From contig NZ_JAMJFL010000040.1 of the NCBI RefSeq assembly GCF_023544665.1, positions 1 through 47,660 of the forward strand: a stretch of 47,660 nt of DNA, read 5' to 3'. Position numbers and translations under genes: made by a program. Positions 17,399 to 25,146 of this stretch are shown here, in pieces. How positions within the stretch are numbered: the stretch's first letter is position 1; the number at the start of each line of letters is the position of its first letter. The stretch is from Streptomyces sp. YS415. Its GTDB lineage: Bacteria > Actinomycetota > Actinomycetes > Streptomycetales > Streptomycetaceae. Below the pieces are notes generated by a model. It saw nothing but the letters and a program-made list of their open reading frames with translations. It was not told the origin of the DNA and did no database searches.

Positions 17399-17506
17399 CG
17401 CCACGCGCCCTCCCAACTCGGACTCCACTTGGTCGATCGAAGCTCGATGATGGCACGGCGCCGGAGGCCACGATGACGGCCGGAGCGTCCCGATGCCAGG
17501 ACGTGA

Positions 17507-18445
17507 TCAGGCTGTAACCGGTCGTTCGACCAACGCCAGTGCGAGGTGCGGAAGTTCTGTGACATCCGCCGCAGCCCCACTCAGCCAGTGCACCCGGGGG
17601 TCGCGCCTGAACCATGAATCCTGGCGGCGCGCGAAGCGTTTGGTGGCTCGTACGGTCTCGGCGCGGGCCTCTTCCAGGGTGCACTCCCCGGCGAGCGCCG
17701 CGAGGACCTGCTGGTAGCCGAGCGCGCGGGAGGCCGTACGCCCCTCGCGCAACCCTTGCGCCTCCAGTGCGCGCACCTCCTCGACGAGTCCCGCGTCCCA
17801 CATGCGGTCGACGCGGCGGGCGATGCGCTCGTCGAGTTCGGGCCGGGCGACGCCGACGCCGATCTGGACGGTGTCGTAGACCGAGTCGTGGCCCGGGAGG
17901 TTGGCGGTGAAGGGCTGGCCGGTGATCTCGATCACCTCGAGGGCGCGGACGATCCGGCGGCCGTTGCTGGGCAGGATCGCGTGCGCGGCGTCGGGGTCGG
18001 CGGCGGCCAGGCGGGCGTGCAGCGCGCCCGGGCCGCGCAGCGTGAGCTCCTCCTCCAGCCGGGCCCTGACCTCGGGATCGGTGCCGGGGAACTCCAGGTT
18101 GTCGACGGCGCCGCGGACGTACAGGCCGGAGCCGCCGACCAGGATCGGCCAGCGCCCTTCGGCGAGCAGCGCGTCGATGCGCGCGCGGGCGAGCCGCTGG
18201 TACTCGGCGACCGAGGCGGTGACGGTGACGTCCCAGATGTCCAGCAGGTGGTGCGGGACGCCGGACCGCTCCTCGGGCGTCAGCTTGGCGGTGCCGATGT
18301 CCATCCCTCGGTACAGCTGCATGGAGTCGGCGTTGACGACCTCGCCGCCGAGCCGCTGGGCCAGGAAGACGCCCAGATCGGACTTTCCGGCCGCAGTGGC
18401 GCCGACGACGGCGATGACGCGGGGGGCGGGGGGTGCGCTGCTCAC
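17507..18445 (-). CDS. miaA: tRNA dimethylallyltransferase
   Basis: Transfers a dimethylallyl group from DMAPP to N6 of A37 in tRNAs reading UNN codons. 312 residues from a GTG start (MSSAPPAPRVIAVVG). The P-loop is GATAAGKSDLG; substrate motifs are VNADSMQLYRGMDIGTAK, VPHHLLDIWD, LVGGSGLYVRG and the tRNA-binding RALGYQQVLAAL, ending with ATKRFARRQDSWFRRDPRV. The frame is open far upstream but the residues there are not MiaA-like, so the GTG before the P-loop is used. MiaB, the next enzyme acting on the same base, is encoded about 1.6 kb upstream on the same strand. Confidence 0.95.
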   Translation of the reverse strand: MSSAPPAPRVIAVVGATAAGKSDLGVFLAQRLGGEVVNADSMQLYRGMDIGTAKLTPEERSGVPHHLLDIWDVTVTASVAEYQRLARARIDALLAEGRWPILVGGSGLYVRGAVDNLEFPGTDPEVRARLEEELTLRGPGALHARLAAADPDAAHAILPSNGRRIVRALEVIEITGQPFTANLPGHDSVYDTVQIGVGVARPELDERIARRVDRMWDAGLVEEVRALEAQGLREGRTASRALGYQQVLAALAGECTLEEARAETVRATKRFARRQDSWFRRDPRVHWLSGAAADVTELPHLALALVERPVTA

Positions 18446-18503
18446 CGCCCCAGTCTCGCAAACCTCACGGGGTGGCCTCGAACGAGTTACGTGACGGTGC
18501 GGA

Positions 18504-19997
18504 TCAGGCGTCGTTGCCAGTTGCGTGGTTCGCGCCGCCGGTCCCCGAGAGGCGGTGATCCGGGCGACGCAAACGGACGCACCGGACGACGCGGGAGTTC
18601 GCCCGCACGAGTAACGTATGGAGTTGATATGGGCGTTTTGGCACGGCTTCTCCGGAGGTCGAAGGCGTCGGAGGAGACGTCGGCCGCCGAGGCGGGAGCC
18701 GGCACCACCGCGGCCGGGTCCGAGGCGGAGCAGACGGCTCAGCCGCTGGAGGCCACCGAGGCGAAGGGGTCGGCCGGCACCGAGGCCGGGGCTCCGCAGG
18801 AGGCGACGGCGACGGAGGCCGTCGGGTCCGGGCCGGCCGACGGCGTCGAGATCCCCAAGCAGCAGTCCGCCGACGAGGCGGCCGAGCGAGAGGCCGGCGA
18901 GAGCGCCCGCAGCTGACGATCCCGCGTGGGAAGGCGAACGATGGGTCTCCTGGACAATTTGAAGGCCAAGCTCGGACCGGCCAAGGGCAAGGTGTCCGAC
19001 CTCGCCCAGCAGCACGGCGACAAGGTCCAGCACGGTCTGGACAAGGCCGCCAAGGTCGTCGACGAGAAGACCAAGGGCAAGTACAGCGACAAGATCCAGA
19101 AGGGCTCGGGCAAGGCCAAGGGCGCCGTGGACCGACTCGCGCACAAGGACGAGGGCGCCCCGGGCACCGGCATGGGCGGCACCGGGACCGGCATGGGCGG
19201 CGGCACGACGCCGCCGGCCACCCCGCCGCACACGCCGCCGAGCACCCCGCCCGGCACGCCGCCTCCGACCACCTGATCAGAGCGACACGGCACGACCAGG
19301 CCGCGACGAGATACCCCACCCCGTACGGCGCGCTCTCGTGCAGCAGCGTCCCGGACAGCCCGGCGCCCTCCGCGGCGCCCGCGAGCACCTGCCAGGGCGC
19401 CCGTCCGGACGCCTTGAGCTCGTACGCCAGCCCGGCGTCCAGCGCCTTGAGCGCGCTCAGGTCCGCCGCGCCCAGCGCCCGCGCGACGGCGGCGTCGAAG
19501 GGTTCCGCGCGCTCGTCGAGGTAGCCAGGTGCCTTGAGCGTGCGGCAGGCGCTGGCGTCGCCCATCACCAGCATCGCCACCCGGTCCGGGCCCGCGGCGA
19601 TCCCCCTTCCCGTTTCGATACACCGCTCGGCGGCCAGGGGTTCCCCCACCCCCAGTCCCTCGACCGGGGCGTCGGCCCACCCGACCCGCTCCAGCAGCCA
19701 GGCCGCCACCGCCAGCGAAGGCGGCAGCTCACGCGCGGACCCGCCGGCCCTGCCCAGCTGTACGCCGACCTCGACGCCGAAGCCCCGGAAGGAGCCCCGC
19801 GACCCCTCCGGGAACGTCCCGAGCCCTTCCTCCCCGGCGGGCCCGACGACCAGCAGCCGGTCGGGCCGCGCGGCGGCCGACACGCCGAGCGCGTCCGCAC
19901 ACGCGGCACGCACGGCGTCCAGCTCGGGCGCGGCGCCCGAGGCGACCTCGGGCACGAGCAGGGGCGGACAGGGGCAGACGGCGGCGGCAACGAGCAT
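18504..19997 (-). CDS. LigB-like class III extradiol dioxygenase domain protein with apparent read-through extension
   Basis: The first ~235 residues (MLVAAAVCPCPPLLVPEVASG to APYGVGYLVAAWS) match the class III extradiol dioxygenase subunit B-like proteins found in Streptomyces next to miaB; the catalytic role is unproven. Related proteins, as I recall, end right after YLVAAW. Here the codon after TGGTCG is TGC (19290-19292), one base from TGA, and the frame continues another 260 codons antisense to two small genes. That extension is Cys/Arg/Pro-rich with no recognisable fold, as expected of antisense readout. So either the stop codon was lost by substitution or the sequence has an error; the conserved part is 19293-19997. 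The gene starts 33 nt after the miaB stop. Confidence 0.7.
   Translation of the reverse strand: MLVAAAVCPCPPLLVPEVASGAAPELDAVRAACADALGVSAAARPDRLLVVGPAGEEGLGTFPEGSRGSFRGFGVEVGVQLGRAGGSARELPPSLAVAAWLLERVGWADAPVEGLGVGEPLAAERCIETGRGIAAGPDRVAMLVMGDASACRTLKAPGYLDERAEPFDAAVARALGAADLSALKALDAGLAYELKASGRAPWQVLAGAAEGAGLSGTLLHESAPYGVGYLVAAWSCRVALIRWSEAACRAGCSAACAAGWPAASCRRPCRSRCRPCRCPGRPRPCARVGPRRPWPCPSPSGSCRCTCPWSSRRRPWRPCPDRAGPCRRAAGRGRTPCPWPVRAWPSNCPGDPSFAFPRGIVSCGRSRRPLARPPRRRTAAWGSRRRRPARTRRPPSPSPPAEPRPRCRPTPSPRWPPAAEPSAPPRTRPRWCRLPPRRPTSPPTPSTSGEAVPKRPYQLHTLLVRANSRVVRCVRLRRPDHRLSGTGGANHATGNDA
18629..18916 (+). CDS. Small acidic hypothetical protein
   Basis: 95 residues from the ATG at 18629, with GGAG five bases upstream. 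It begins with a short basic amphipathic stretch (MGVLARLLRRSK). The rest is a low-complexity Ala/Glu/Thr/Gly tail ending ADEAAEREAGESARS, likely unstructured. I recognise no domain. It lies divergent from miaA, 25 nt ahead of the antitoxin-like gene on the same strand, and opposite the read-through part of the LigB-like gene. The clean start site and codon pattern support it as real, but function is unknown. Confidence 0.62.
   Translation: MGVLARLLRRSKASEETSAAEAGAGTTAAGSEAEQTAQPLEATEAKGSAGTEAGAPQEATATEAVGSGPADGVEIPKQQSADEAAEREAGESARS
18941..19276 (+). CDS. MT0933-like (Rv0909-type) antitoxin family protein
   Basis: 111 residues from the ATG at 18941 with GAAGG upstream. The first 60 residues are a Lys-rich helical repeat: MGLLDNLKAKLGPAKGKVSD, then QHGDKVQHGLDKAAKVVDEK and TKGKYSDKIQKG. 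This matches the small MT0933-like antitoxin family of actinobacteria. The C-terminus is a short Gly-Met repeat followed by Thr-Pro-Pro repeats (TPPHTPPSTPPGTPPPTT), unlike the mycobacterial member. No Rv0910-type toxin gene is adjacent, so a toxin-antitoxin role cannot be claimed here; many Streptomyces copies of this family are solitary. The gene is antisense to the 3' extension of the LigB-like gene. Confidence 0.75.
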   Translation: MGLLDNLKAKLGPAKGKVSDLAQQHGDKVQHGLDKAAKVVDEKTKGKYSDKIQKGSGKAKGAVDRLAHKDEGAPGTGMGGTGTGMGGGTTPPATPPHTPPSTPPGTPPPTT

Positions 19998-20030
19998 GAT
20001 CGGCAGCGTAACCCCGCGCGACCGCGGGCG

Positions 20031-21548
20031 TCAGTCGAGGGCGCAGCCGCCGGTGGCCACCGGCAGCGGCTCCGGGGCGCCGACCGTCGGCAGGCCCAGC
20101 ATCACGCCGGCCGGCTTGGCCGCCGCCGCGGCGGTGCGCTTCTCCCAGGCGTCGCCCGCGCGCGTGCGGCGCACGGAGAGGACGTCGCCCTCGGCCAGGA
20201 GGTGGTGGGGGGCGGCGTAGGTGATCTCGACCGTGACCACGTCACCGGGGCGGACCTCCTGGTCCGGCTTGGTGAAGTGGACCAGGCGGTTGTCGGCGGC
20301 ACGGCCGGAGAGACGGTGGGTGGCGCCGTCCTTGCGGCCCTCGCCCTCGGCGACCATCAGCTCCAGGGTGCGGCCGACCTGCTTCTTGTTCTCCTCCCAG
20401 GAGATCTCCTCCTGAAGGGCGACGAGACGCTCGTAGCGCGCCTGGACGACCTCCTTGGGGATCTGGTTCTCCATGGTCGCGGCCGGGGTGCCGGGGCGCT
20501 TGGAGTACTGGAAGGTGAACGCCTGCGCAAAGCGGGCCTCGCGGACCACGTGCATCGTCTGCTCGAAGTCCTCCTCGGTCTCGCCGGGGAAGCCCACGAT
20601 GATGTCGGTGGTGATCGCGGCGTGCGGGATCGCGGCCCGCACCTTCTCGATGATCCCGAGGTAGCGCTCCTGCCGGTACGAGCGGCGCATCGCCTTCAGG
20701 ACCGTGTCCGAACCGGACTGCAGCGGCATGTGCAGCTGCGGCATCACGTTCGGGGTCTCCGCCATCGCCGCGATCACGTCGTCCGTGAAGTCGCGCGGGT
20801 GCGGCGAGGTGAAGCGGACCCGCTCCAGGCCCTCGATGGTCCCGCAGGCCCGCAGCAGCTTGCTGAAGGCCTCGCGGTCGCCGATGTCGCTGCCGTAGGC
20901 GTTGACGTTCTGGCCGAGCAGCGTGATCTCCGAGACGCCCTCGGCGACCAGCGCCTCGACCTCGGCGAGGATGTCGCCGGGCCGGCGGTCCTTCTCCTTG
21001 CCGCGCAGGGCCGGGACGATGCAGAAGGTGCAGGTGTTGTTGCAGCCGACGGAGATCGACACCCAGGCCGCGTAGGCGCTCTCGCGCCGGGTCGGCAGGG
21101 TCGACGGGAACGCCTCCAGCGACTCGGCGATCTCGACCTGCGCCTCCTCCTGCACGCGGGCGCGCTCCAGCAGGACGGGCAGCTTGCCGATGTTGTGCGT
21201 GCCGAAGACGACGTCCACCCAGGGCGCCTTCCGCACGATGGTGTCGCGGTCCTTCTGGGCCAGGCAGCCGCCGACCGCGATCTGCATCCCGGGCCGCGAG
21301 GCCTTCCTCGGCGCGAGGCGCCCGAGGTTGCCGTAGAGCCGGTTGTCGGCGTTCTCGCGGACGGCGCAGGTGTTGAAGACGACGACGTCGGCATCGCCGT
21401 CGGCACCCTCGGGGGCGCGGACGTAACCGGCCTCCTCCAGCAGTCCGGACAATCGCTCGGAGTCGTGGACGTTCATCTGGCACCCGTAGGTGCGCACCTC
21501 ATACGTTCGCTTGACGTCCACGGCGTGGCTCCGGTCGATGCTGCTCAT
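20031..21548 (-). CDS. miaB: tRNA-2-methylthio-N6-dimethylallyladenosine synthase
   Basis: Radical-SAM methylthiotransferase that adds a methylthio group to C2 of i6A37 in tRNA, acting after MiaA. 505 residues. The N-terminal UPF0004 domain binds an auxiliary [4Fe-4S] cluster through cysteines in RTYGCQMNVHDSE, FNTCAVRENA and VGGCLAQKD. The radical-SAM motif is CNNTCTFC, within SVGCNNTCTFCIVPALRGKE. A TRAM domain follows (RTLELMVAEGEG to GDVVTVEITYAAPHHLLAEG). The C-terminus has about 35 extra residues rich in Ala and Pro. The LigB-like gene follows by 33 nt and miaA lies further downstream, so tRNA A37 modification is clustered here. Confidence 0.96.
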   Translation of the reverse strand: MSSIDRSHAVDVKRTYEVRTYGCQMNVHDSERLSGLLEEAGYVRAPEGADGDADVVVFNTCAVRENADNRLYGNLGRLAPRKASRPGMQIAVGGCLAQKDRDTIVRKAPWVDVVFGTHNIGKLPVLLERARVQEEAQVEIAESLEAFPSTLPTRRESAYAAWVSISVGCNNTCTFCIVPALRGKEKDRRPGDILAEVEALVAEGVSEITLLGQNVNAYGSDIGDREAFSKLLRACGTIEGLERVRFTSPHPRDFTDDVIAAMAETPNVMPQLHMPLQSGSDTVLKAMRRSYRQERYLGIIEKVRAAIPHAAITTDIIVGFPGETEEDFEQTMHVVREARFAQAFTFQYSKRPGTPAATMENQIPKEVVQARYERLVALQEEISWEENKKQVGRTLELMVAEGEGRKDGATHRLSGRAADNRLVHFTKPDQEVRPGDVVTVEITYAAPHHLLAEGDVLSVRRTRAGDAWEKRTAAAAAKPAGVMLGLPTVGAPEPLPVATGGCALD

Positions 21549-21595
21549 GCCACAAGAGTAAGGGCGCGCCGGGAGCGCCCTTCCCGGCCGCCGCC

Positions 21596-22243
21596 TCAGG
21601 GCTCGATCAGCCCGGCCCGTATCGCGTACCGGGTCAGCTCCAGCCGGTCCCGCACGCCGAGCTTGTGCAGCAGGTTGGCGCGGTGCCGCTCGACGGTCTT
21701 GGCGCTGATGAAGAGCAGTTCCCCGATCTCCTTGGAGGTGTGGCCCTCGGCGACCAGTTTGAGGATCTCCTCCTCGCGCTCGGTGACGGGCCGCTCCGGC
21801 AGCCGGTCACCCCCGCGCAGCCGCTCCAGGTACGAGCGCACCAGGGCGCGTTCGGCCCCGGGGTAGATGAACGGTTCATCGCGTACGACCGCCCGGCAGG
21901 CCTCGACGAGATCGCGGTCGGCGACGGACTTGAGGACGTACCCGCCCGCGCCCGCCTTCAGCGCCTCGAAGAAGTACTGCTCGTTGTCGTACATGGTGAG
22001 GATCAGGATCCGCAGGTCCGGCAGGCGCCGGGAGAGTTCCCTGGCCGCCTGGAGGCCGGTCGTGCGGGGCATGGCGATGTCCAGCACCGCCAGATCGACC
22101 TCGCCGGACCGGGCCAGGGCCACCGCCTCGGCACCGTCGGCGGCCTCGGCGACGACCTCCAGGTCCGGTTCGCCGTCCAGGATGAGCCGCACGCCCCGGC
22201 GCACGAGGGTGTGGTCGTCGGCCAGGAGCACCCGGATCGGCAT
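21596..22243 (-). CDS. NarL/LuxR-family response regulator
   Basis: 215-residue DNA-binding response regulator. Receiver domain at the N-terminus (MPIRVLLADDHTLVRRG) with the phospho-acceptor Asp in AVLDIAMP, Thr in LILTMYD and Lys in YVLKSV. The C-terminal LuxR-type helix-turn-helix is TEREEEILKLVAEGHTSKEI and ISAKTVERHRANLLHKLGV. The ATG overlaps the stop of the sensor kinase gene (TGATG), so the two are translationally coupled. The S. coelicolor counterpart pair has, from memory, been linked to the timing of antibiotic production; that is not testable from this sequence. Confidence 0.94.
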   Translation of the reverse strand: MPIRVLLADDHTLVRRGVRLILDGEPDLEVVAEAADGAEAVALARSGEVDLAVLDIAMPRTTGLQAARELSRRLPDLRILILTMYDNEQYFFEALKAGAGGYVLKSVADRDLVEACRAVVRDEPFIYPGAERALVRSYLERLRGGDRLPERPVTEREEEILKLVAEGHTSKEIGELLFISAKTVERHRANLLHKLGVRDRLELTRYAIRAGLIEP

Positions 22244-23286
22244 CAGCGGCCTCCCGCGGCCCCGGCCGGCACCCGCAGCCGTAGCTCGGTACCGCCTTCC
22301 GGTCCCGGCCCCACGGCCAGTTCCGCCCCCACCAGCAGCGCCCGCTCCCGCATCCCGCCGATCCCGGCGCCCTCGGGGGCGTCCCCGACGCCCTTGCCGT
22401 TGTCTCGTACGACGAGTTCGACGCCGTAGGGGGCAGGGCTGAGCGTGATCTCCGCGCGGTCGGCGCCGGCGTGGCGGGCGGTGTTGGTCAGGCCCTCCTG
22501 GGCGACCCGGTAGAGCACGAGTTCGGCCTCCTCGGTGAGCGGGGGCAGGTCGGCGGGGATCTGGTGGCGGACGGTCAGGCCGTGCGTGGTGAACTCGGCG
22601 GCGAGCGAGCGCAGGGCGCTGACCAGGCCGAGTTCCTCCAGGACGCCGGGGCGCAGCCGGCGGGCGATGCGCCGGATCTCGTCGAGGCCGGCCCGGGTGG
22701 CCTCCTGCGCCTGGCCGACGTCCTCGCGCAGCTCCCCGGGCACCCGGTCGGCGACCCGCTTGAGCTGGAGCAGCACGGCGGTCAGCGTCTGGCCGACCTC
22801 GTCGTGCAGCTCCCGCGCGATCCGGTGGCGCTCGCGCTCCTGCGCGGACAGCGCCCGGGCGGCCCCGGCGGCCCGTTCGCTCTGCAACCGGTCGAGCATC
22901 GTGTTGTACGTCGTGATCAGCTCGGCCGTCTCGGCCGGTCCCGCGACCACCGCGCGGGCGCCGGGCCGCAGCAGGTCGGCGGCGGCCATGGCACGGCCGA
23001 GCCGGGCCAGCGGGGCGAGCCCGAGGCGCAGCACCACGGCGTTGCCGGCCAGCAGCAGCGCGAGGCCAGCGACGACCACCAGGGCCTCGGCGGGCAGCAC
23101 GGGCGTCGAGACGGTGACCGGACCCAGCAGCAGCGCCGCGGCCACGACCAGGCCCGCGGCGTTGAGCGAGAAGATCCGCCAGAACAGGGACACGGGCGCG
23201 TTCCGGCTCCTTCCGGCTCTCCGGGGCACGGCTGTCACCAGCGTCGATGCTCGAGTCCGATCGCGTATATCCGTGACGACACCCAT
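22243..23286 (-). CDS. NarL-type sensor histidine kinase
   Basis: 347-residue membrane sensor kinase, partner of the response regulator that follows with a one-base overlap. Two hydrophobic segments (around residues 33-57 and 67-87) enclose almost no extracellular loop, so the signal is probably sensed in or at the membrane. A HAMP-like region follows. The HisKA_3 phospho-acceptor is in ERERHRIARELHDEVGQTLT. The ATPase domain has the N box in RVAQEGLTNTARHAGA, then VVRDNGKGVG and GIGGMRERA. The start is only 75 nt from the divergent antiporter-regulator gene, so the two share a promoter region. Confidence 0.92.
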   Translation of the reverse strand: MGVVTDIRDRTRASTLVTAVPRRAGRSRNAPVSLFWRIFSLNAAGLVVAAALLLGPVTVSTPVLPAEALVVVAGLALLLAGNAVVLRLGLAPLARLGRAMAAADLLRPGARAVVAGPAETAELITTYNTMLDRLQSERAAGAARALSAQERERHRIARELHDEVGQTLTAVLLQLKRVADRVPGELREDVGQAQEATRAGLDEIRRIARRLRPGVLEELGLVSALRSLAAEFTTHGLTVRHQIPADLPPLTEEAELVLYRVAQEGLTNTARHAGADRAEITLSPAPYGVELVVRDNGKGVGDAPEGAGIGGMRERALLVGAELAVGPGPEGGTELRLRVPAGAAGGR

Positions 23287-23361
23287 ATCGCCACCGTACG
23301 GGGGCCTGGCAGCATGCCGACCGAGCCATCGAGACGATCACGACCGGCAAGGGGAAGAAAC

Positions 23362-23847
23362 GTGTCAGCTCCACGCCTGAGGGCGACGCCGCTGCCCGGC
23401 ATCGGGGTCCAGTACGACCTCGTGACACGGGAACACCGCCATCTGTCCGTGGTGGCGCACCGCGACGGCAGCCGCACGGTGAACGTGTACCGGGCCGACG
23501 ATCCCGACTCGTGCCTGCAGTCGCTGCGGCTGACCGGTGCCGAGGCGGACTCGCTGATCGACGCGCTGAAGCCGTCCCACCACAGCGCGAGCCTGCTCTA
23601 CACCACCGATCTGGGCCTGGTCGCCGAGCGGATCGAGGTGGCCGCGACCTCGCGCTGGAACGGACGGCTGCTCGGCGACACCCGGATGCGCACCGAGACG
23701 GGCGCCTCCGTGGTGGCGGTGCTGCGCCGGGCCGAGGCGATCCCGTCCCCGGCACCGGACTTCCGGCTGGTGGGCGGTGACACCCTGATCGTCATCGGCA
23801 CCCGCGAGGGCGTGGACGCCGCCGCGTCGATACTCGGGCGGGAGTGA
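23362..23847 (+). CDS. KhtT-like cation:proton antiporter regulatory subunit (TrkA-C domain)
   Basis: 161-residue cytoplasmic protein from a GTG start with GGGGAAG upstream. The N-terminal half (RATPLPGIGVQYDLVTREHR) matches the KhtT N-domain. The C-terminal half is a TrkA-C/RCK ligand-binding domain (LGDTRMRTETGASVVAVLRR and LVGGDTLIVIGTREGVDAA). In Bacillus, KhtT gates the KhtU K+/H+ antiporter in response to nucleotide and pH. The transporter gene begins 4 nt after this stop, so they are surely cotranscribed. Ion and ligand here are inferred from family. Confidence 0.9.
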   Translation: MSAPRLRATPLPGIGVQYDLVTREHRHLSVVAHRDGSRTVNVYRADDPDSCLQSLRLTGAEADSLIDALKPSHHSASLLYTTDLGLVAERIEVAATSRWNGRLLGDTRMRTETGASVVAVLRRAEAIPSPAPDFRLVGGDTLIVIGTREGVDAAASILGRE

Positions 23848-23851
23848 ACCG

Positions 23852-25075
23852 GTGCACTCCGGCATCCTGCTCATCGAGTTCGGTTCGATCATCCTCGGGC
23901 TGGGTCTGCTCGGCCGGGCCGCCGCCCGCTTCCGGCTCTCGCCGATCCCGCTGTACCTGCTCGCCGGGCTGGCCTTCGGCGAGGGCGGGCTGCTGCCGCT
24001 CGGGGCGAGCGAGGAGTTCATCGCCGCGGGCGCGGAGATCGGCGTCATCCTGCTGCTGCTGATGCTGGGCCTGGAGTACACGGCCGGCGATCTCGTCACC
24101 AACCTTAAGGCCCACTACCCAGCCGGCCTCGTCGACGGCGCGCTCAACGCCGTCCCGGGGGCGGCGGCGGCCCTCATGCTCGGCTGGGGTCCGGTGGCGG
24201 CCGTGGTGCTGGGGGGCGTCACCTGGATCTCCTCCTCCGGTGTCATCGCGAAGGTCCTGGGCGACCTGGGCCGGATCGGCAACCGCGAGACACCGGTGAT
24301 CCTCAGCGTGCTGGTCCTGGAGGACCTGGCGATGGCGGTGTACCTGCCCATCGTGACGGCCCTGGTCGCCGGGGCGGGGCTGCTGGCGGGCAGTGTCACG
24401 CTGGCCGTCGCGCTGGGCGCGGCGGGACTCGTCCTCTTCGTCGCGGTCCGCTACGGCCGGGTCATCTCCCGGTTCGTCTCCAGCGACGACCCGGAGAAGC
24501 TGCTGCTGGTGGTGCTGGGGCTGACCATCCTGGTCGCGGGTGTGGCGCAGCAGCTCCAGGTGTCGGCGGCGGTGGGCGCGTTCCTGGTGGGCATCGCCCT
24601 GTCCGGGGAGGTGGCGGAGGGCGCGCACACGCTGCTCAGCCCGTTGCGGGACCTGTTCGCCGCGGTGTTCTTCGTCTTCTTCGGCCTCCACACGAATCCG
24701 GCGAGCATCCCCCCGGTGCTGCTGCCCGCCCTCGCGCTCGCGGTGGTGACGGCGGCGACGAAGATCGCCACGGGGTACTGGGCGGCACGCCGGGCGGGCA
24801 TCTCCGTCAAGGGCCGCTGGCGCGCGGGCGGTGCCCTGGTGGCCCGCGGCGAGTTCTCGATCGTCATCGCGGGCCTGGCGGTGAGCGCGGGCATCGAACC
24901 GTCGCTGGGGCCCCTGGCCACCGCCTACGTCCTCATCCTGGTGATCGTCGGCCCGCTCACGGCACGGTTCACGGAACCGGTGGCGACCTGGTGGACGGCA
25001 CGCGGGCCGGCGCTGCGCAAGCGGCAGGAAGCCCGGCGGTACGAGGAAACGGAGGCCCCGGTGGCCGACGTGTAA
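23852..25075 (+). CDS. KhtU-like CPA2-family cation/proton antiporter
   Basis: 407-residue integral membrane protein with about 12 hydrophobic segments, from a GTG start 4 nt after the regulatory subunit gene. It matches the monovalent cation:proton antiporter-2 family without the fused KTN domain of KefC: SPIPLYLLAGLAFGEGGLL near the start, EIGVILLLLMLGLEYTAGD, WISSSGVIAKVLGDLG, the conserved VLVLEDLAMAVYLP, and FVFFGLHTNPASIPP. Expected to exchange K+ or Na+ for protons under control of the preceding KhtT-like protein, for pH or K+ homeostasis or electrophile defence. The C-terminus is a short charged tail. Confidence 0.9.
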   Translation: MHSGILLIEFGSIILGLGLLGRAAARFRLSPIPLYLLAGLAFGEGGLLPLGASEEFIAAGAEIGVILLLLMLGLEYTAGDLVTNLKAHYPAGLVDGALNAVPGAAAALMLGWGPVAAVVLGGVTWISSSGVIAKVLGDLGRIGNRETPVILSVLVLEDLAMAVYLPIVTALVAGAGLLAGSVTLAVALGAAGLVLFVAVRYGRVISRFVSSDDPEKLLLVVLGLTILVAGVAQQLQVSAAVGAFLVGIALSGEVAEGAHTLLSPLRDLFAAVFFVFFGLHTNPASIPPVLLPALALAVVTAATKIATGYWAARRAGISVKGRWRAGGALVARGEFSIVIAGLAVSAGIEPSLGPLATAYVLILVIVGPLTARFTEPVATWWTARGPALRKRQEARRYEETEAPVADV

Positions 25076-25146
25076 CGGCGCCCGATCGGCGGCCGCGGGG
25101 CGCCGCCCCTGGTCAGGGAGGTGAAGGGCCTGGCAGTATCGCCCGC

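Noticed and set aside
18941..19276. A complete toxin-antitoxin module
   Set aside because: Only the antitoxin-family protein is present; neither neighbour resembles a toxin.
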